Shown here one piece after another: positions 38,101 to 49,755 of a stretch of DNA of 55,801 nt. The notes beneath the pieces were generated by a model. The model was not told where the DNA came from and made no database searches. It was given only the letters and a program-made list of their open reading frames with translations. Positions within the stretch are counted from its first letter, which is position 1. Each line of letters begins with the position of its first letter. Both the position numbers and the translations under genes were made by a program. This stretch comes from Gammaproteobacteria bacterium (GTDB lineage: Bacteria; Pseudomonadota; Gammaproteobacteria; GRL18). Location of the stretch: the NCBI GenBank assembly GCA_016744375.1, contig JADGEM010000026.1, positions 1-55,801 of the forward strand, in the 5' to 3' direction.

Positions 38101-39712
38101 TGGTCATAAAGTGGATATTAATATTGCCAGACAGAGATACTCGGTCCCTGGTGTGACCCTGATATCACCTCCTCCACACCATGATATTTACTCAATTGAA
38201 GATTTATCACAATTAATTTATGACCTGAAACAAGTTAATCCGGATGCACTGGTTTCAGTGAAACTGGTTTCGGAACCCGGTGTTGGAACCATTGCTGCTG
38301 GTGTGGCAAAGGCTTATGCAGATTTAATTACAATCTCTGGATATGATGGTGGTACCGCAGCCAGCCCGCTTGCTTCAGTTAAATACGCGGGCTCGCCCTT
38401 TGAGTTGGGACTGAGTGAGACACAACAGGCTTTATGTGCCAATGATTTGCGTGGAAAAATTCGTCTGCAGGCGGATGGTGGTCTGAAAACCGGACTGGAT
38501 ATTGTTAAAGCAGCAATTTTAGGGGCAGAAAGCTTTGGTTTTGGAACGGCGCCAATGATTGCCATGGGCTGTAAATATCTGCGCATCTGTCACTTGAATA
38601 CTTGTGCAATGGGTGTTGCTACTCAAAATACAGAACTTCGCCAGCATCATTTTATCGGCAAAGTTGAAATGGTTATGAACTATTTCAAATTTGTTGCTGA
38701 AGAAACACGTGAATGGATGGCATCACTGGGTGTCAGCAAGCTGGAAGACTTAATTGGTCGCACCGATTTATTGGAAATTATTGAAGGCAGTACTGATCGT
38801 CAGTCTTGTCTTGACCTTTCTCCATTATTAAAAACAGTCGATGATCCGACTAAGCAGAGGTTCTGTGTTGAGCCCAAAAATGCACCTTATGATAAGGGTG
38901 AGACCGCTGAAAAAATGGTGGCAGCATCTTTATCAGCCATTGAAAATAAAGCCGGCGGCATTTTTGAATTTAATGTCATGAATACTGATCGTTCTATCGG
39001 TGCACGCCTTTCTGGTGAAATTGCCTCACGACACGGTAATCTGGGTATGAGTGATGCTCCAATTATCATTAAGATGAAAGGCTCTGCAGGACAAAGTCTG
39101 GGTGTCTGGAATGCGGGCGGATTGCATCTTGAGCTTGAAGGTGATGCCAATGACTATGTTGGTAAAGGTATGGCAGGAGGCCGGATTGTCATTAATCAGG
39201 CCTGTGGTACATCGTTTAAGAGTAATCAGGCTGCTATCATGGGTAATACCTGCCTTTATGGTGCGACAGGTGGTTTATTATTAGCCGCAGGTCTGGCTGG
39301 TGAACGCTTTGGCGTACGTAACTCAGGTGCACATGCCGTGGTTGAAGGTATTGGCGATCATGGTTGTGAATATATGACCGGCGGTGTTATCACAGTACTG
39401 GGTGATACGGGTCTTAACTTTGGTGCCGGCATGACTGGTGGTTTTGCTTATGTACTTGATCAGGATAATACATTTGTGGATCGTTATAACCATGAGCTGA
39501 TTGATATTAACCGTATCGGCAGTGAACAGATGGAAGCGCATCGCCACTATTTAAAAGGCAAAATAGAAGAATTTGTACAGGCAACAGGCAGTGAATGGGG
39601 CCAGTCGGTTCTGGATAATTTTGCTGAAATGAGTGCTAAATTCTGGCTAGTGAAACCAAAAGCAGCATCGATAGATAGTTTATTAGAGACACTTTCTAAT
39701 GAAGCGGCATAA
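35123..39712 (+). CDS. gltB: Glutamate synthase (NADPH) large subunit
   Basis: With GltD it turns glutamine and 2-oxoglutarate into two glutamates. The 1529-residue protein has a propeptide of about 46 residues, then Cys47 ([13 protein letters not shown]), the N-terminal nucleophile of the class II glutaminase domain. A central domain, the FMN-binding synthase domain ([35 protein letters not shown]) and the 3Fe-4S cysteines in [15 protein letters not shown] follow. The C-terminal glutamate synthase beta-helix has the Gly repeats ending GGFAYVLD. I choose ATG 35123 (GAGG 6 bases upstream) over TTG 35111. Confidence 0.97.
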   Translation: MPAFEPNSPSFYDNSLYEKSEQGATKQYFPKELESTLYRPSFEKDNCGFGLIAHMDGASSHWLVDTAVKALTRMTHRGGISADGKTGDGCGLLLQKPDALMQAVAKEQNIHLNSNYAVAVVFLNNDTVKAEKARNRIEQELSQEGLDVAGWRVVPVDESVLGEDAKASLPQIEHVFVNATNDMDTASFDRHLYIARRRAEKLIQETDEVFYIPSMTSQVISYKGLVMPDILPQFYKDLTDPRMASGMSVFHQRFSTNTWPEWRLAQPFRYLAHNGEINTIQGNRNWSVARGHKFATPLIPTMDDICPLVSMSGSDSSSMDNMLEALLAGGMDIFRAMRLLIPPAWQNVGTMDADLKAFYEYNSMHMEAWDGPAGIVMTDGRYAACTLDRNGLRPARYVITRNTQGTNGLKEANYTDCVITLASETGVYDYSEIDVVAKGRLKPGQMLAADTQTGELLLPDDVDQHLKSQQPYKQWLRSGIKYLKSELFEPSVLVGCMDEDLFKVYEKQFQITNEEKEYVIKVLAENAAEAIGSMGDDTPMAVLSSRVRPLYDYFRQQFAQVTNPPIDPIRESIVMSLETCLGAEKNLFEETAEHAQRLLVDSPVLSCAKYENLIGLDNPDYSNVIIDLNYSPKLTLREAISSVCQQAEQAVNDGKVVIVLDDKKLAKDKITLHALMATGAVHHHLIAKGMRCDANLIVKTGTARDPHHFATLIGYGASAVYPYMAYETLAKLIKHNEIKDTDIGKVTKAYRKGINKGLYKVMSKMGISTIASYRGSQLFEAIGIDEEVTEMCFKGTTSRISGAGFSHFDSDQRFLNKVAWNPRKTNDHGGIYRYVHGGEYHAYNPDVVQYMQQAVQSGDYSIYRKYADEVNQRPIATLRDLLKLREDINAIPLEDVEPAENMFNRFDSAAMSLGALSPEAHETLAEAMNRLGARSNSGEGGEDPVRFNTLKVSKIKQIASGRFGVTPHYLVNAEVLQIKVAQGAKPGEGGQLPGHKVDINIARQRYSVPGVTLISPPPHHDIYSIEDLSQLIYDLKQVNPDALVSVKLVSEPGVGTIAAGVAKAYADLITISGYDGGTAASPLASVKYAGSPFELGLSETQQALCANDLRGKIRLQADGGLKTGLDIVKAAILGAESFGFGTAPMIAMGCKYLRICHLNTCAMGVATQNTELRQHHFIGKVEMVMNYFKFVAEETREWMASLGVSKLEDLIGRTDLLEIIEGSTDRQSCLDLSPLLKTVDDPTKQRFCVEPKNAPYDKGETAEKMVAASLSAIENKAGGIFEFNVMNTDRSIGARLSGEIASRHGNLGMSDAPIIIKMKGSAGQSLGVWNAGGLHLELEGDANDYVGKGMAGGRIVINQACGTSFKSNQAAIMGNTCLYGATGGLLLAAGLAGERFGVRNSGAHAVVEGIGDHGCEYMTGGVITVLGDTGLNFGAGMTGGFAYVLDQDNTFVDRYNHELIDINRIGSEQMEAHRHYLKGKIEEFVQATGSEWGQSVLDNFAEMSAKFWLVKPKAASIDSLLETLSNEAA

Positions 39713-39773
39713 AGGCTGATTTTGTCAAAAATTCACTGTGTTGTTGCAAATGAGTCGTTACAAAAAAGTTTAG

Positions 39774-41198
<1,425 letters not shown>

Positions 41199-41229
41199 CT
41201 ATTATTATCTCTTCCCGGGAAAAGAATAA

Positions 41230-42294
41230 ATGAGTGAATTGAAGAACGATCGTTTTCTAAAAGCCTTATTACGTCAACCTGTTGATAAAACACCTGTCTG
41301 GATGATGCGTCAGGCTGGTCGTTATCTTCCAGAATATCGTGCTACTCGTGAAAAGGCGGGCAGTTTTATGGATTTATGCATGAATGCTGAACTTGCCTGT
41401 GAAGTCACTCTCCAGCCTCTGGAGCGTTATGAACTGGATGCCGCGATTCTTTTTTCTGATATTTTAACGATTCCTGATGCCATGGGGCTGCAATTACGTT
41501 TTGCTCAGGGTGAAGGTCCCAAGTTTGATAAACCCATTTGTTCTGCTGCCGATGTTGATGCTTTGGGTGTACCGGACCCAGAAGGTGAGCTTCAATATGT
41601 TATGAATGCAGTACGTACTATCCGCAAAGAACTGGATGGTCGTGTACCTTTGATTGGTTTTTCAGGCAGTCCCTGGACTCTCGCCACCTATATGGTTGAA
41701 GGTGGTTCAACCAAGGAGTTTGGTAAAGTAAAAGGTATGATGTTTGATGAGCCGCAAACCATGCATAAATTACTGGATACTCTGGCTCAATCAGTGATCA
41801 GTTACCTTAATGCTCAAATTGCAGCGGGTGCTCAGGCTGTTATGGTCTTTGATACCTGGGGTGGTGTTCTGACTCCAAGAGATTATAAAGAGTTTTCTTT
41901 GCGCTATATGCAGAAAATCGTTGAAGGTGTAACCCGTGAGAACGATGGTGAAACAGTACCGGTTGTTTTATTTTCCAAGGGAGCTGGTGGCTGGCTTGAA
42001 GTGATGGCTGAAACAGGCTGTGATGCATTAGGTGTTGACTGGACGCTGGATCTTGCAGATGCTCGTGCTCGTGTTGGAGACAAAGTGGCATTGCAGGGTA
42101 ATATGGATCCAAGTATTCTGTATGCAAAACCTGAGCGTATTGAGCAGGAAGTTAAAACCGTTCTGGAAAGTTATGGCAAAGGCAATGGTCATGTCTTTAA
42201 CCTGGGGCATGGTATCCATCAGCATATTGACCCAGATAATGTCGGTGTCTTTATTGATGCGGTCCATGAGCATAGTAAGCAGTATCATCAATAA
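41230..42294 (+). CDS. hemE: Uroporphyrinogen decarboxylase
   Basis: Removes the four acetate carboxyls of uroporphyrinogen III in haem synthesis. The 354-residue protein has the signature [14 protein letters not shown] at the N-terminus (substrate-binding Arg pair). [16 protein letters not shown] with the essential Asp and the second signature [17 protein letters not shown] follow. [15 protein letters not shown] ends it. It follows gltD by 31 bases and may be in the same transcript. The gltBD-hemE order matches Pseudomonas. Confidence 0.98.
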   Translation: MSELKNDRFLKALLRQPVDKTPVWMMRQAGRYLPEYRATREKAGSFMDLCMNAELACEVTLQPLERYELDAAILFSDILTIPDAMGLQLRFAQGEGPKFDKPICSAADVDALGVPDPEGELQYVMNAVRTIRKELDGRVPLIGFSGSPWTLATYMVEGGSTKEFGKVKGMMFDEPQTMHKLLDTLAQSVISYLNAQIAAGAQAVMVFDTWGGVLTPRDYKEFSLRYMQKIVEGVTRENDGETVPVVLFSKGAGGWLEVMAETGCDALGVDWTLDLADARARVGDKVALQGNMDPSILYAKPERIEQEVKTVLESYGKGNGHVFNLGHGIHQHIDPDNVGVFIDAVHEHSKQYHQ

Positions 42295-42324
42295 GGCAGC
42301 CTTTTTAAAAACAACTGCTGGGAG

Positions 42325-42343
42325 CACGGGCACCTTGCCCGTG
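42325..42343. terminator. Hairpin between convergent hemE and fliL-like genes
   Basis: CACGGGCA and TGCCCGTG form a perfect 8-bp stem around a 3-base loop. No T-run follows on either strand, so termination would be weak. Similar CGGGCA..TGCCCG palindromes occur as dispersed repeats in various bacteria, so a repeat element is the alternative. Confidence 0.45.
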
Positions 42344-42356
42344 TTAGTTAGTCTGA

Positions 42357-42803
42357 CTATTGTATAACGAAGTTAGTAAAATATAAGCCTTCAATCTGCT
42401 TTTTCCCTGTAAGCTCTTTTAACACCGTCTCTACTTCCTCTCGTACCTTTTCCTGCAGTGCTTTTTTCTTTTTGGGAGTATTCACGCTCTCTCTGGTTTG
42501 TGCTGAAAGTGCAGTGATAATAACATCTCTCAGGGGGGCATTATGTGTTTGAACGGATTCAATGGCTGATGGGTTGCCTAGTACCTGCAGGCGAACCTGT
42601 AAAAAACGCATCCTGCGTTCATTGGTTTGCAGATTAACGACAAAAGGGGGAGAAAGCTCAAAATATTTGGTGTCATCAACACCCTCTTCTTCTTCATCTT
42701 CTGCGTATAGTGGAGTGATGAGGGTAAAAGAAAATACAATAAGTAATAAAATTTTTAAGTTGTATTTTAGTGCTGAAAAGGGATGTAAAGGCGCTGTATG
42801 CAT
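42357..42803 (-). CDS. FliL-family protein with cleavable-looking signal
   Basis: The 148-residue protein has a hydrophobic segment (about 17-33) ending LYA, then an acidic linker and a FliL domain (YFELSPPFVVNLQTNERRMRFLQVRLQVLG, PLRDVIITALS, LQEKVREEVETVLKELTG, IEGLYFTNFVIQ). FliL supports the flagellar stator; paralogues outside flagellar loci are known but uncharacterised. No flagellar gene is present here. The ATG has GGAAG 6 bases upstream. The sequence after the hydrophobic segment fits a signal peptidase site, so it may be released into the periplasm rather than anchored. Confidence 0.82.
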   Translation of the reverse strand: MHTAPLHPFSALKYNLKILLLIVFSFTLITPLYAEDEEEEGVDDTKYFELSPPFVVNLQTNERRMRFLQVRLQVLGNPSAIESVQTHNAPLRDVIITALSAQTRESVNTPKKKKALQEKVREEVETVLKELTGKKQIEGLYFTNFVIQ

Positions 42804-42863
42804 TGCAATCTTCCAAATAAAAATGTTTGTAATGTTACTGTTTATTAGTTTAGACTAAAAATC

Positions 42864-43763
42864 TTATTTGCACAGTCTTTCCATCATACTTATGGCCTGA
42901 TTCAGATAGGATGTACCAAATAAGTTAGCATGATTCAGAATGTGATATAAATTATACAATGTTTTACGGTTATTATAGCCGACATCGAGAGGCCAGCAGT
43001 CATTATAAGCCTGATAAAAATCCGCACTGAAACCACCGAAAAGTTCAGTCATAGCCAGATCCGTCTCCCTATCCCCATAATACAGTGCCGGATCAAAAAT
43101 AATGGGTTGTCCAGCTTTTGTAAAACCTTCTGTAAAACCATAGTTGCCTGACCATAAATCACCATGTAATAATGAGGCTTCAGGAGTATGATTGGCTAAA
43201 AGTGAATCGAGATTATCAAGCAACTTGTCGGATAGGGGCTGTAAATATTTTTTATAACCTTTGTCGTAGAGCATCTCAAACTGGGGACGCATACGCTCTT
43301 CACGCCAGAATGTCAGCCAGTTATTATGCTTTTGGTTACTTTGAGGAGTGCTACCGATAATATTATTTTGATACCAGCCAAATTGACTGGCGGTGATTTT
43401 ATGCATTTCAGCCAGTGCCTGTCCCAGCATTTTACTATCGCCTGATGGGCTTATGTTAAGGTGTTCAAGCACCAGATAACTGTCTAAGTCAGCAGTGCCG
43501 AAACAGACAGGCTGAGGAACATGCATGCTATTCGCTTTAAGAGAAAGGGCTTGAGATAATTCATTCAGGCTATCAAATTCAACCTGAAACATCATTTCCA
43601 GACTTGCTGAATTGATTTTGATAAAATATTCTTGACCACCTGTTCCGGTGACGCGATAGCTTGAATTGATGCTGCCGCCGCCAACACTGGAGTTATGCTG
43701 AATTTGAAATGGTTTTTTCAGTGTCTGACTGATGTGATCTGAAATTTGCTGCCAGTGAGTCAT
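42864..43763 (-). CDS. Fructosamine-kinase-family protein
   Basis: The fold is that of aminoglycoside/ketosamine kinases, which phosphorylate protein-bound ketosamines and start deglycation. The 299-residue protein has the Gly-rich loop SVGGGSINSSYRV, the lysine in YFIKIN, LVLEHL and catalytic LLHGDLWSGNYGF (Asp). Metal-binding IIFDPALYYGDRETDLAMTELFGGF follows. All key residues are present. Substrate in bacteria is rarely proven; E. coli YniA is the known relative. It is downstream of priA's divergent start. Confidence 0.92.
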   Translation of the reverse strand: MTHWQQISDHISQTLKKPFQIQHNSSVGGGSINSSYRVTGTGGQEYFIKINSASLEMMFQVEFDSLNELSQALSLKANSMHVPQPVCFGTADLDSYLVLEHLNISPSGDSKMLGQALAEMHKITASQFGWYQNNIIGSTPQSNQKHNNWLTFWREERMRPQFEMLYDKGYKKYLQPLSDKLLDNLDSLLANHTPEASLLHGDLWSGNYGFTEGFTKAGQPIIFDPALYYGDRETDLAMTELFGGFSADFYQAYNDCWPLDVGYNNRKTLYNLYHILNHANLFGTSYLNQAISMMERLCK

Positions 43764-43833
43764 AGAGAGGCCCTGTTATTCGTTCCGTTTTACATCTTCC
43801 ACTATATAGCTAACAAAGATAAATAAAGATTTA

Positions 43834-46107
43834 ATGTCAGAAAAAAAATTAAATATCATTCAAGTTGCTGTACCAACGCCATTGCGCAGAAAATTTGATT
43901 ATCTTCTATCTGATGTCATTAATCCAGATCATGTTTTACCCGGCATGCGCGTGCTGGTTCCTTTTGGCAGGACAAAAAAAATTGCCATTGTGCTTGGTAA
44001 AACTTCTGAAACTGAGATTGATATAAAAAAGCTCAGAACTATTAGTAAAATTCTGGATAAGAAACCTATATTACCAGAAGATATTATTAAATTATTAAAC
44101 TGGGTGGCTTCCTATTACCATCATCCCATTGGTGAAGTTTTTCAGAGTGCTTTGCCCGTCCACTATCGTAAAAAAGAATCAGCATCAGAGCAGGGTGTTA
44201 CATTATGGTCTTTAACTGATATTGCGTGGCAGGCAGATTGGAGTCAGTTAAAACGAGCTGTGCGTCAGCGTAGTATTTTAGAGCAACTGAAAAATACACC
44301 TGAAGGTCTGACAAAGCAACAGCTAGCCAGTGAACAGGAAGGACAATGGCAAGCGGCTTTAAAAGTTCTGTGCGAAAAAAACTGGGTCTCTTCTCGAACT
44401 AAAGAACCGCGACAGAAGCGCAATGAAGGACACACAGATTCGCAGATAGAAATGATAAAGAACCAGGGCCTGTTTCTAAATCATGAGCAACAAAGTGCAG
44501 TTGAATCCCTGAGGCAAAATAAAACAGTTTATTTTGCCAGTTTGATTGATGGTATTACCGGCAGCGGTAAAACAGAAGTGTATTTGTCATTCATAGAAGA
44601 ACAGTTGAAAAATGCCCGTCAGGTTTTAGTCCTGGTGCCTGAAATTGGTCTGACTCCACAGTTAATTAACCGCTTTGAACATCGTTTTTCAGTAAAAATT
44701 CAGAGTCTGCATTCAGCTTTAAATAATACTCAGAGAATGAAAATTTGGCAACAGACAGCCAATGGTGAAATTCGCATATTAATTGGTACCCGTTCTGCCG
44801 TGTTCACCCCCATGCCTGAACTTGGGGCTATTATTATTGATGAAGAACATGATCTGTCTTTTAAGCAGCAGGATGGCATCCGCTACTCAGCAAAAGACAT
44901 TGCTCTGGTACGAGCTAAAAATGCTGATATTCCTATTATTCTGGGCTCGGCTACCCCCTCAATGGAATCATTATATCTTTGCCAGAGAGGTAAAATGGCT
45001 CATTTGAAACTGCGGCAGAGAGCTGGCAATGCAAAACCACCTGAAGTCCATCTGATTGATGTGCGAGGTCAGTATTTGCAACATGGAATGAGTCGTACAT
45101 TAATTGATTTGATTAAACAGCATCTGGCCAGAGAAAATCAGGTGTTATTATTTCAAAACCGTCGAGGTTATTCACCGGTATTACTCTGTAACAAATGTGG
45201 CTGGATCAGTCATTGTCACCGTTGTGACGCCAAATTAACCTACCACCGACAGAGGAACCATCTCCGCTGCCATCATTGTCAGATTGAACAGCCACTCCCA
45301 ATGCAATGCCCTGAGTGTGGGCATGCGGACCTCTCGCAACTTGGAATGGGTACCGAACGAGTTGAAAAAGTTGTCAGAGAGATATTCCCTGAAATAGATG
45401 TTGTTAGGATCGATAGAGATACGACACAAAGAAAAGGAGCATTGCAGAGTATGCTGGAGCTAGCCAGAGATGGTAAACAGCAGATACTTATTGGTACGCA
45501 GATGCTTGCAAAAGGGCATCATTTCCCCAATGTGACGCTGGTGGCCATTTTAGATATTGATCAGGGGCTTTACTCTATTGATTTTCGTGCCCCTGAACGG
45601 CTGGCACAGTTAATTGTTCAGGTTTCCGGGCGTGCAGGCAGAGAAGAAAAAAAAGGGCAAGTGGCTTTACAGACCTCTCACCCGGAAGATGAAATGCTTA
45701 ACACGTTGTTAAACCAGGGTTATTCCGGTTTTGCTGATAAGGCTCTTGCAGAGCGCAAAGAGTTGCTCTTACCTCCTTATGCATACCAGGCATTGATCCG
45801 GGCAGAGGCTAACAAAATTGAAAAATATCAGACATTTTTAGAATATTGTTTTCAGGTATTGACTCAAGTTAAACAACTTATAGAAACAACCGATGCTGAT
45901 GCAGACAGTGACATACAATTTCTGGGCCCGATACCGGCTCCAATGGAGAAAAAAGCTGGGAAATTCAGAGGTCAATTGCTCATACAGACCTGTCAGAGAA
46001 AACACTTACATCAATCTTTAAATAGCCTGATTCAAACAGTTGAAGCCAATAAAGCCGCCCAGAGAGTACGTTGGTCAATTGATATTGATCCGCAGGAAAT
46101 ATACTAG
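43834..46107 (+). CDS. priA: Primosomal protein N' (replication restart helicase PriA)
   Basis: PriA recognises stalled forks and reloads the replisome. The 757-residue protein has the 3'-end-binding domain (VAVPTPLRRKFDYLL), a winged helix, and a DEAD-like helicase core with Walker A GITGSGKTEVYL and IIIDEEHD. The eight zinc-binding cysteines run CNKCGWISHCHRCDAKLT...CHHCQ...CPECG. The helicase C-half motif is QVSGRAGREEK. Slightly longer than E. coli PriA (732). Confidence 0.97.
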   Translation: MSEKKLNIIQVAVPTPLRRKFDYLLSDVINPDHVLPGMRVLVPFGRTKKIAIVLGKTSETEIDIKKLRTISKILDKKPILPEDIIKLLNWVASYYHHPIGEVFQSALPVHYRKKESASEQGVTLWSLTDIAWQADWSQLKRAVRQRSILEQLKNTPEGLTKQQLASEQEGQWQAALKVLCEKNWVSSRTKEPRQKRNEGHTDSQIEMIKNQGLFLNHEQQSAVESLRQNKTVYFASLIDGITGSGKTEVYLSFIEEQLKNARQVLVLVPEIGLTPQLINRFEHRFSVKIQSLHSALNNTQRMKIWQQTANGEIRILIGTRSAVFTPMPELGAIIIDEEHDLSFKQQDGIRYSAKDIALVRAKNADIPIILGSATPSMESLYLCQRGKMAHLKLRQRAGNAKPPEVHLIDVRGQYLQHGMSRTLIDLIKQHLARENQVLLFQNRRGYSPVLLCNKCGWISHCHRCDAKLTYHRQRNHLRCHHCQIEQPLPMQCPECGHADLSQLGMGTERVEKVVREIFPEIDVVRIDRDTTQRKGALQSMLELARDGKQQILIGTQMLAKGHHFPNVTLVAILDIDQGLYSIDFRAPERLAQLIVQVSGRAGREEKKGQVALQTSHPEDEMLNTLLNQGYSGFADKALAERKELLLPPYAYQALIRAEANKIEKYQTFLEYCFQVLTQVKQLIETTDADADSDIQFLGPIPAPMEKKAGKFRGQLLIQTCQRKHLHQSLNSLIQTVEANKAAQRVRWSIDIDPQEIY

Positions 46108-46196
46108 CCGCCTGGTTTGCGAATTTGAAGGATCAGCCAGGAGTTTTTCTCATGAACTAATTTTAAAGCTTTTTTCTTTCTTGTTCTCAGGTTAAA

Positions 46197-47993
46197 ATGG
46201 TTAGTTCACGATACAAAACAGATGGAAGACAGATTTTGAAAGACGCACTGCAGCAACTTATTTCTCAAGCAATACAATCACTCATTGATAATGGTTCACT
46301 GGCAGTGGATATGCCTGTGATTAAAATTGATCGAACTCGTGATAAAAGCCATGGTGATTTTGCTGCCAATGTGGCCATGATGTTGGCCAAACCCGCTCGA
46401 AAAAATCCTCGGGAAATTGCAACGCAAATTATTGAAGCACTGCCCGACTCTGACTTTGTTGATAAAGTTGAAATTGCAGGTCCTGGTTTTATTAATTTTT
46501 ATGTCAGCAGTGACACAATTCAAAATGTAGTTAATACTGTCATCGAGCAAAACAATCAATATGGTTGTTCTGACATAGGAGCTGGTCAGCTCGTACAAGT
46601 TGAATTTGTGTCTGCTAATCCGACAGGGCCATTGCATGTTGGTCATGGGAGAGGCGCAGCCTACGGTGCAACTCTGGCGAACCTGCTCAATGCTATTGGT
46701 TATAAGGTCCATAGCGAATATTACGTCAATGATGCCGGTCGCCAGATGGATATTCTGGCCACCTCTGTATGGCTTCGTTATCTGCAGTCTCACAAGGTTG
46801 CTATCGTCTTTCCTGCTAATGCTTATAAAGGCGATTATATTCATAATGTCGTGGCAGAAATCACGCATGAACATGGTGATAGCTACATTGCTCCAGCAGA
46901 AGATGTTATGGCGGATTTACCGGCAGATGAACCTGATGGTGGTGATAAAGAACTTCACATTGATGCCTTAATTGCTAAAGCAAAATCCTTGCTTGGTGAT
47001 AACCGTTATCGCTATGTTTTTGAGCTGGCTCTTAACTCTATTCTGGATGATATTCGTGATGATCTAGCTGAATTCGGAGTCAACTATAATGAGTGGTATT
47101 CAGAGCGCTCATTAGTGGATAAAGGGCTGGTTAATAAAGGCATTGAACGCCTGCGTGAAAATGGACATGTCTACGAGGAAAGTGGGGCACTCTGGTTCCG
47201 TTCTACAGCCTTTGGTGATGATAAAAATCGTGTGGTGCAGCGTGATAATGGCCAGACAACATATTTTGCTTCTGATATTGCCTACCATATGGATAAATTT
47301 GATCGGGGTTATGAGAAGGTTATTGATGTTTGGGGATCCGATCATCATGGTTATGTGCCCAGAGTAAAAGCAGCCCTGACCGCTTTAGGAAATAATGCTG
47401 AGGGACTGGATGTTTTGCTTGTCCAGTTTGCTAATTTGTACCGAGGCGGTGAAAAAGTTCAAATGTCCACACGAAGTGGTTCATTTGTGACCTTAAGAGA
47501 GCTGCGTGAAGAAGTGGGTTCTGATGCTGCACGTTTCTTCTACGTGATGCGAAAATGTGAGCAACATATGGATTTTGATCTGGACTTAGCGAAATCCAGA
47601 TCATCAGAGAACCCTGTTTATTATATTCAATATGCTCATGCACGCATTTGCAGTATCTTCAGGCAACTGGAGGAAAAAAATATCGTCTATGAACAGCCTA
47701 TGGGGCTGAATAACTTAACTCTCTTAACAGAAGTCCATGAAAAGGATATCTTGCAGCAATTAGCAAAATTTCCTGAATTTGTGCATACGGCAGCGACCCA
47801 GCATGAGCCCCATTTGATTGCTCATTATTTGCGAGAATTAGCGAATACCCTGCATACTTATTATAATGCACATCAATTTATTGTTGATGATGATAAGCAG
47901 CGAAATGCAAGGCTTGTTTTGATTGTTGCTACTCGTCAGGTGATAAAAAATGGCCTGGCACTTCTGGGTGTTTCAGCTCCAGTTGAAATGTAA
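46197..47993 (+). CDS. argS: Arginyl-tRNA synthetase
   Basis: Class I synthetase. The 598-residue protein has the N-terminal tRNA D-loop-binding domain (KSHGDFAANVAMMLAK) and the HIGH-type motif PTGPLHVGHGRGAA. YYVNDAGRQMD, FASDIAYHMDKFDRG and WGSDHHGYVPRVKAA follow, then VQMSTRSGSFVTLREL (KMSKS equivalent) and the DALR anticodon domain at the C-terminus. ATG 46197 gives about 10 extra N-terminal residues compared with shorter homologues. argS followed by an FtsN-like gene is a conserved pair. Confidence 0.97.
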   Translation: MVSSRYKTDGRQILKDALQQLISQAIQSLIDNGSLAVDMPVIKIDRTRDKSHGDFAANVAMMLAKPARKNPREIATQIIEALPDSDFVDKVEIAGPGFINFYVSSDTIQNVVNTVIEQNNQYGCSDIGAGQLVQVEFVSANPTGPLHVGHGRGAAYGATLANLLNAIGYKVHSEYYVNDAGRQMDILATSVWLRYLQSHKVAIVFPANAYKGDYIHNVVAEITHEHGDSYIAPAEDVMADLPADEPDGGDKELHIDALIAKAKSLLGDNRYRYVFELALNSILDDIRDDLAEFGVNYNEWYSERSLVDKGLVNKGIERLRENGHVYEESGALWFRSTAFGDDKNRVVQRDNGQTTYFASDIAYHMDKFDRGYEKVIDVWGSDHHGYVPRVKAALTALGNNAEGLDVLLVQFANLYRGGEKVQMSTRSGSFVTLRELREEVGSDAARFFYVMRKCEQHMDFDLDLAKSRSSENPVYYIQYAHARICSIFRQLEEKNIVYEQPMGLNNLTLLTEVHEKDILQQLAKFPEFVHTAATQHEPHLIAHYLRELANTLHTYYNAHQFIVDDDKQRNARLVLIVATRQVIKNGLALLGVSAPVEM

Positions 47994-48021
47994 TATAGTG
48001 TGAACAGGTGATAAAGATATA

Positions 48022-48645
48022 ATGCCCGCAAAGAAAAAACGCAGCAAGAGAAAAACGGGAGCCACTCGTAATTCTGAACAAAATTTCTCAACCTTATCAA
48101 TGCTTGTGATCGGTGTTTTGGTGAGTGCTTTTGTGGGATTTTTAGTGTATCTGGATAAAATACCAACCGATGCTAAAAAGTCGGCAAGTACAGATGTACA
48201 AGCATCTTCTAAAAAAAGTAAGCAGCAAAAACCACCAAAGCATGAATTTGATTTTTATACTGTATTGCCGGATCGTGAAGTTGAAATCATTGAAGTTGAA
48301 CAGAGGAAGCCAGTAAAGAAAGTATCTCCTGTTCAGCAAAAACCACCATCAATTACTCAGAAAAATCCTGAAAAGAAACCCATTGCTCAAGCGCGCCCCC
48401 TACAGTCAACATCACTGTATCAGTTGCAGGTGGGGGCATTTAAAGAGCTGTCAAAAGCAGATGCAATGAAAGCACGATTGGCATTTCTTGGGGTCGAATC
48501 AAATATTCAGGTAATTCAGAATAATGGTCAGAAGCTGTATCGCGTCAGGGTCGGGCCAAGCACTGATAATAAGAAAATGCAGCGGATAAAAAGCCAGCTG
48601 AAGGCAAAGAATATTAATACTTTTATGCAAAAACTAAGTGGCTAG
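48022..48645 (+). CDS. FtsN-like SPOR-domain protein
   Basis: The 207-residue protein has a basic cytoplasmic tail (KKKRSKRKTG), one membrane helix (about 31-52), a Lys/Pro/Gln-rich periplasmic linker and a C-terminal SPOR domain (about 130-205: YQLQVGAFKELSKADAMKARL, YRVRVGPS). This is the layout of FtsN, the trigger of septal peptidoglycan synthesis, and the gene follows argS as ftsN-like genes often do. I do not see a convincing FtsN essential motif in the linker, so I leave the symbol blank. Confidence 0.85.
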   Translation: MPAKKKRSKRKTGATRNSEQNFSTLSMLVIGVLVSAFVGFLVYLDKIPTDAKKSASTDVQASSKKSKQQKPPKHEFDFYTVLPDREVEIIEVEQRKPVKKVSPVQQKPPSITQKNPEKKPIAQARPLQSTSLYQLQVGAFKELSKADAMKARLAFLGVESNIQVIQNNGQKLYRVRVGPSTDNKKMQRIKSQLKAKNINTFMQKLSG

Positions 48646-48694
48646 TATACTGTTTCGGTAGTAATACAGATGCTCTATATCTGGAGTTTTGAAC

Positions 48695-49543
48695 TTGCTT
48701 ATTGAAATTCTATGTTTCATGCTAATTGGTGCCTTCACTGGTCTGGCAGCAGGTCTGTTAGGTATTGGTGGTGGTCTGATTATAGTCCCCTTTAGTTTAA
48801 TTGTTTTTGAAGTGCTGGATGTTAATAATGGTCTGTATGAGCATCAGGTTCATGTTGCCATTGCGACTTCTCTGGCAACGATTATCTTTACGGCATTATC
48901 TTCAATTTATTCCCAGCAAAAGAAAAAAACCATAGACTGGTCGGTGTTCTGGCTCTTGGCTCCGGGAATTCTCTTAGGGGCTTTCATGGGTGCCTGGGTT
49001 GCCAGTTATATACCCAGAATCCCCTTGTTGATTTTGTTTGCCAGCTTTGTCTTAATAGTCAGTTTAAAAATGTGGTTTGGCTGGTCACCACATGCAAGAA
49101 AACCTCTGCCTGGCTGGCCGGGAATGAGTATTGTGGCCGTTTTTATTGGTATTATCTCAGCCATTGTCGGCATTGGAGGGGGGACAATGACTGTTCCTTT
49201 TTTAAACCGAGGTAATATTACAATACAAAGAGCCGTTGCTATTTCTAGTGCACTTGGCTTGCCTATTGCGATATCTGGTACACTTGGTTTTTTCTGGAGC
49301 AGTTTGGATTTGCCATTATTTCAAGAAGGGGTTCAACAAACCGATGTAATGAACCATAATTATTTCTTTGGTTATATTTATCTGCCTGCTTTTTTTTCTA
49401 TAATAAGTTTATCTATGCTAACGGCAAAATATGGTGTTCATTTGTCACATCGTTTATCAAAGCAAATGTTGAGTCGTATATTCTCTATTCTACTTTTTGT
49501 GCTTTCTATAAAGCTTTACCTCTCCATTGCTATGCCGGGTTAA
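48695..49543 (+). CDS. TauE/SafE-family sulfite/anion exporter permease
   Basis: Multi-pass inner-membrane protein (about 8 helices) with the two internal-repeat glycine motifs of the family, GLAAGLLGIGGGLIIVP near residue 15 and SAIVGIGGGTMTVPFL near 150. Members move sulfite, sulfoacetate or related anions; substrate here is unknown. I prefer the TTG at 48695 (GGAG 8 bases upstream) to TTG 48689, which is too close to it. It follows the SPOR gene by 49 bases. Confidence 0.9.
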   Translation: MLIEILCFMLIGAFTGLAAGLLGIGGGLIIVPFSLIVFEVLDVNNGLYEHQVHVAIATSLATIIFTALSSIYSQQKKKTIDWSVFWLLAPGILLGAFMGAWVASYIPRIPLLILFASFVLIVSLKMWFGWSPHARKPLPGWPGMSIVAVFIGIISAIVGIGGGTMTVPFLNRGNITIQRAVAISSALGLPIAISGTLGFFWSSLDLPLFQEGVQQTDVMNHNYFFGYIYLPAFFSIISLSMLTAKYGVHLSHRLSKQMLSRIFSILLFVLSIKLYLSIAMPG

Positions 49544-49548
49544 AGCCT

Positions 49549-49755
49549 ATGAGTTGTTATGATTGTAAAATTGATGATACAAAATGCCCTGTTTGCGGCA
49601 AGGCGAATAACTGTCTGGCCTCAAAATATTGCTGGTGTTTTGAAAAGAAGGGAAAATTAGACAAGTATTTATTACCGATATCGCTTGAAAACCTCCCAAA
49701 AAGCTGTCTTTGTCAGGCTTGTTGGGAGAAGTATCAGTCAGTTGAACCTAAGTGA
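49549..49755 (+). CDS. Cysteine-rich CWC-family protein
   Basis: The 68-residue protein has 12 cysteines including CPVCGKANNC, CWCF and CLCQACW, the signature of the CWC family (possible metal-binding, function unknown). The start codon is 5 bases after the permease stop, so the two are co-transcribed. Its last 8 bases overlap the convergent OmpA-like gene. Confidence 0.9.
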   Translation: MSCYDCKIDDTKCPVCGKANNCLASKYCWCFEKKGKLDKYLLPISLENLPKSCLCQACWEKYQSVEPK

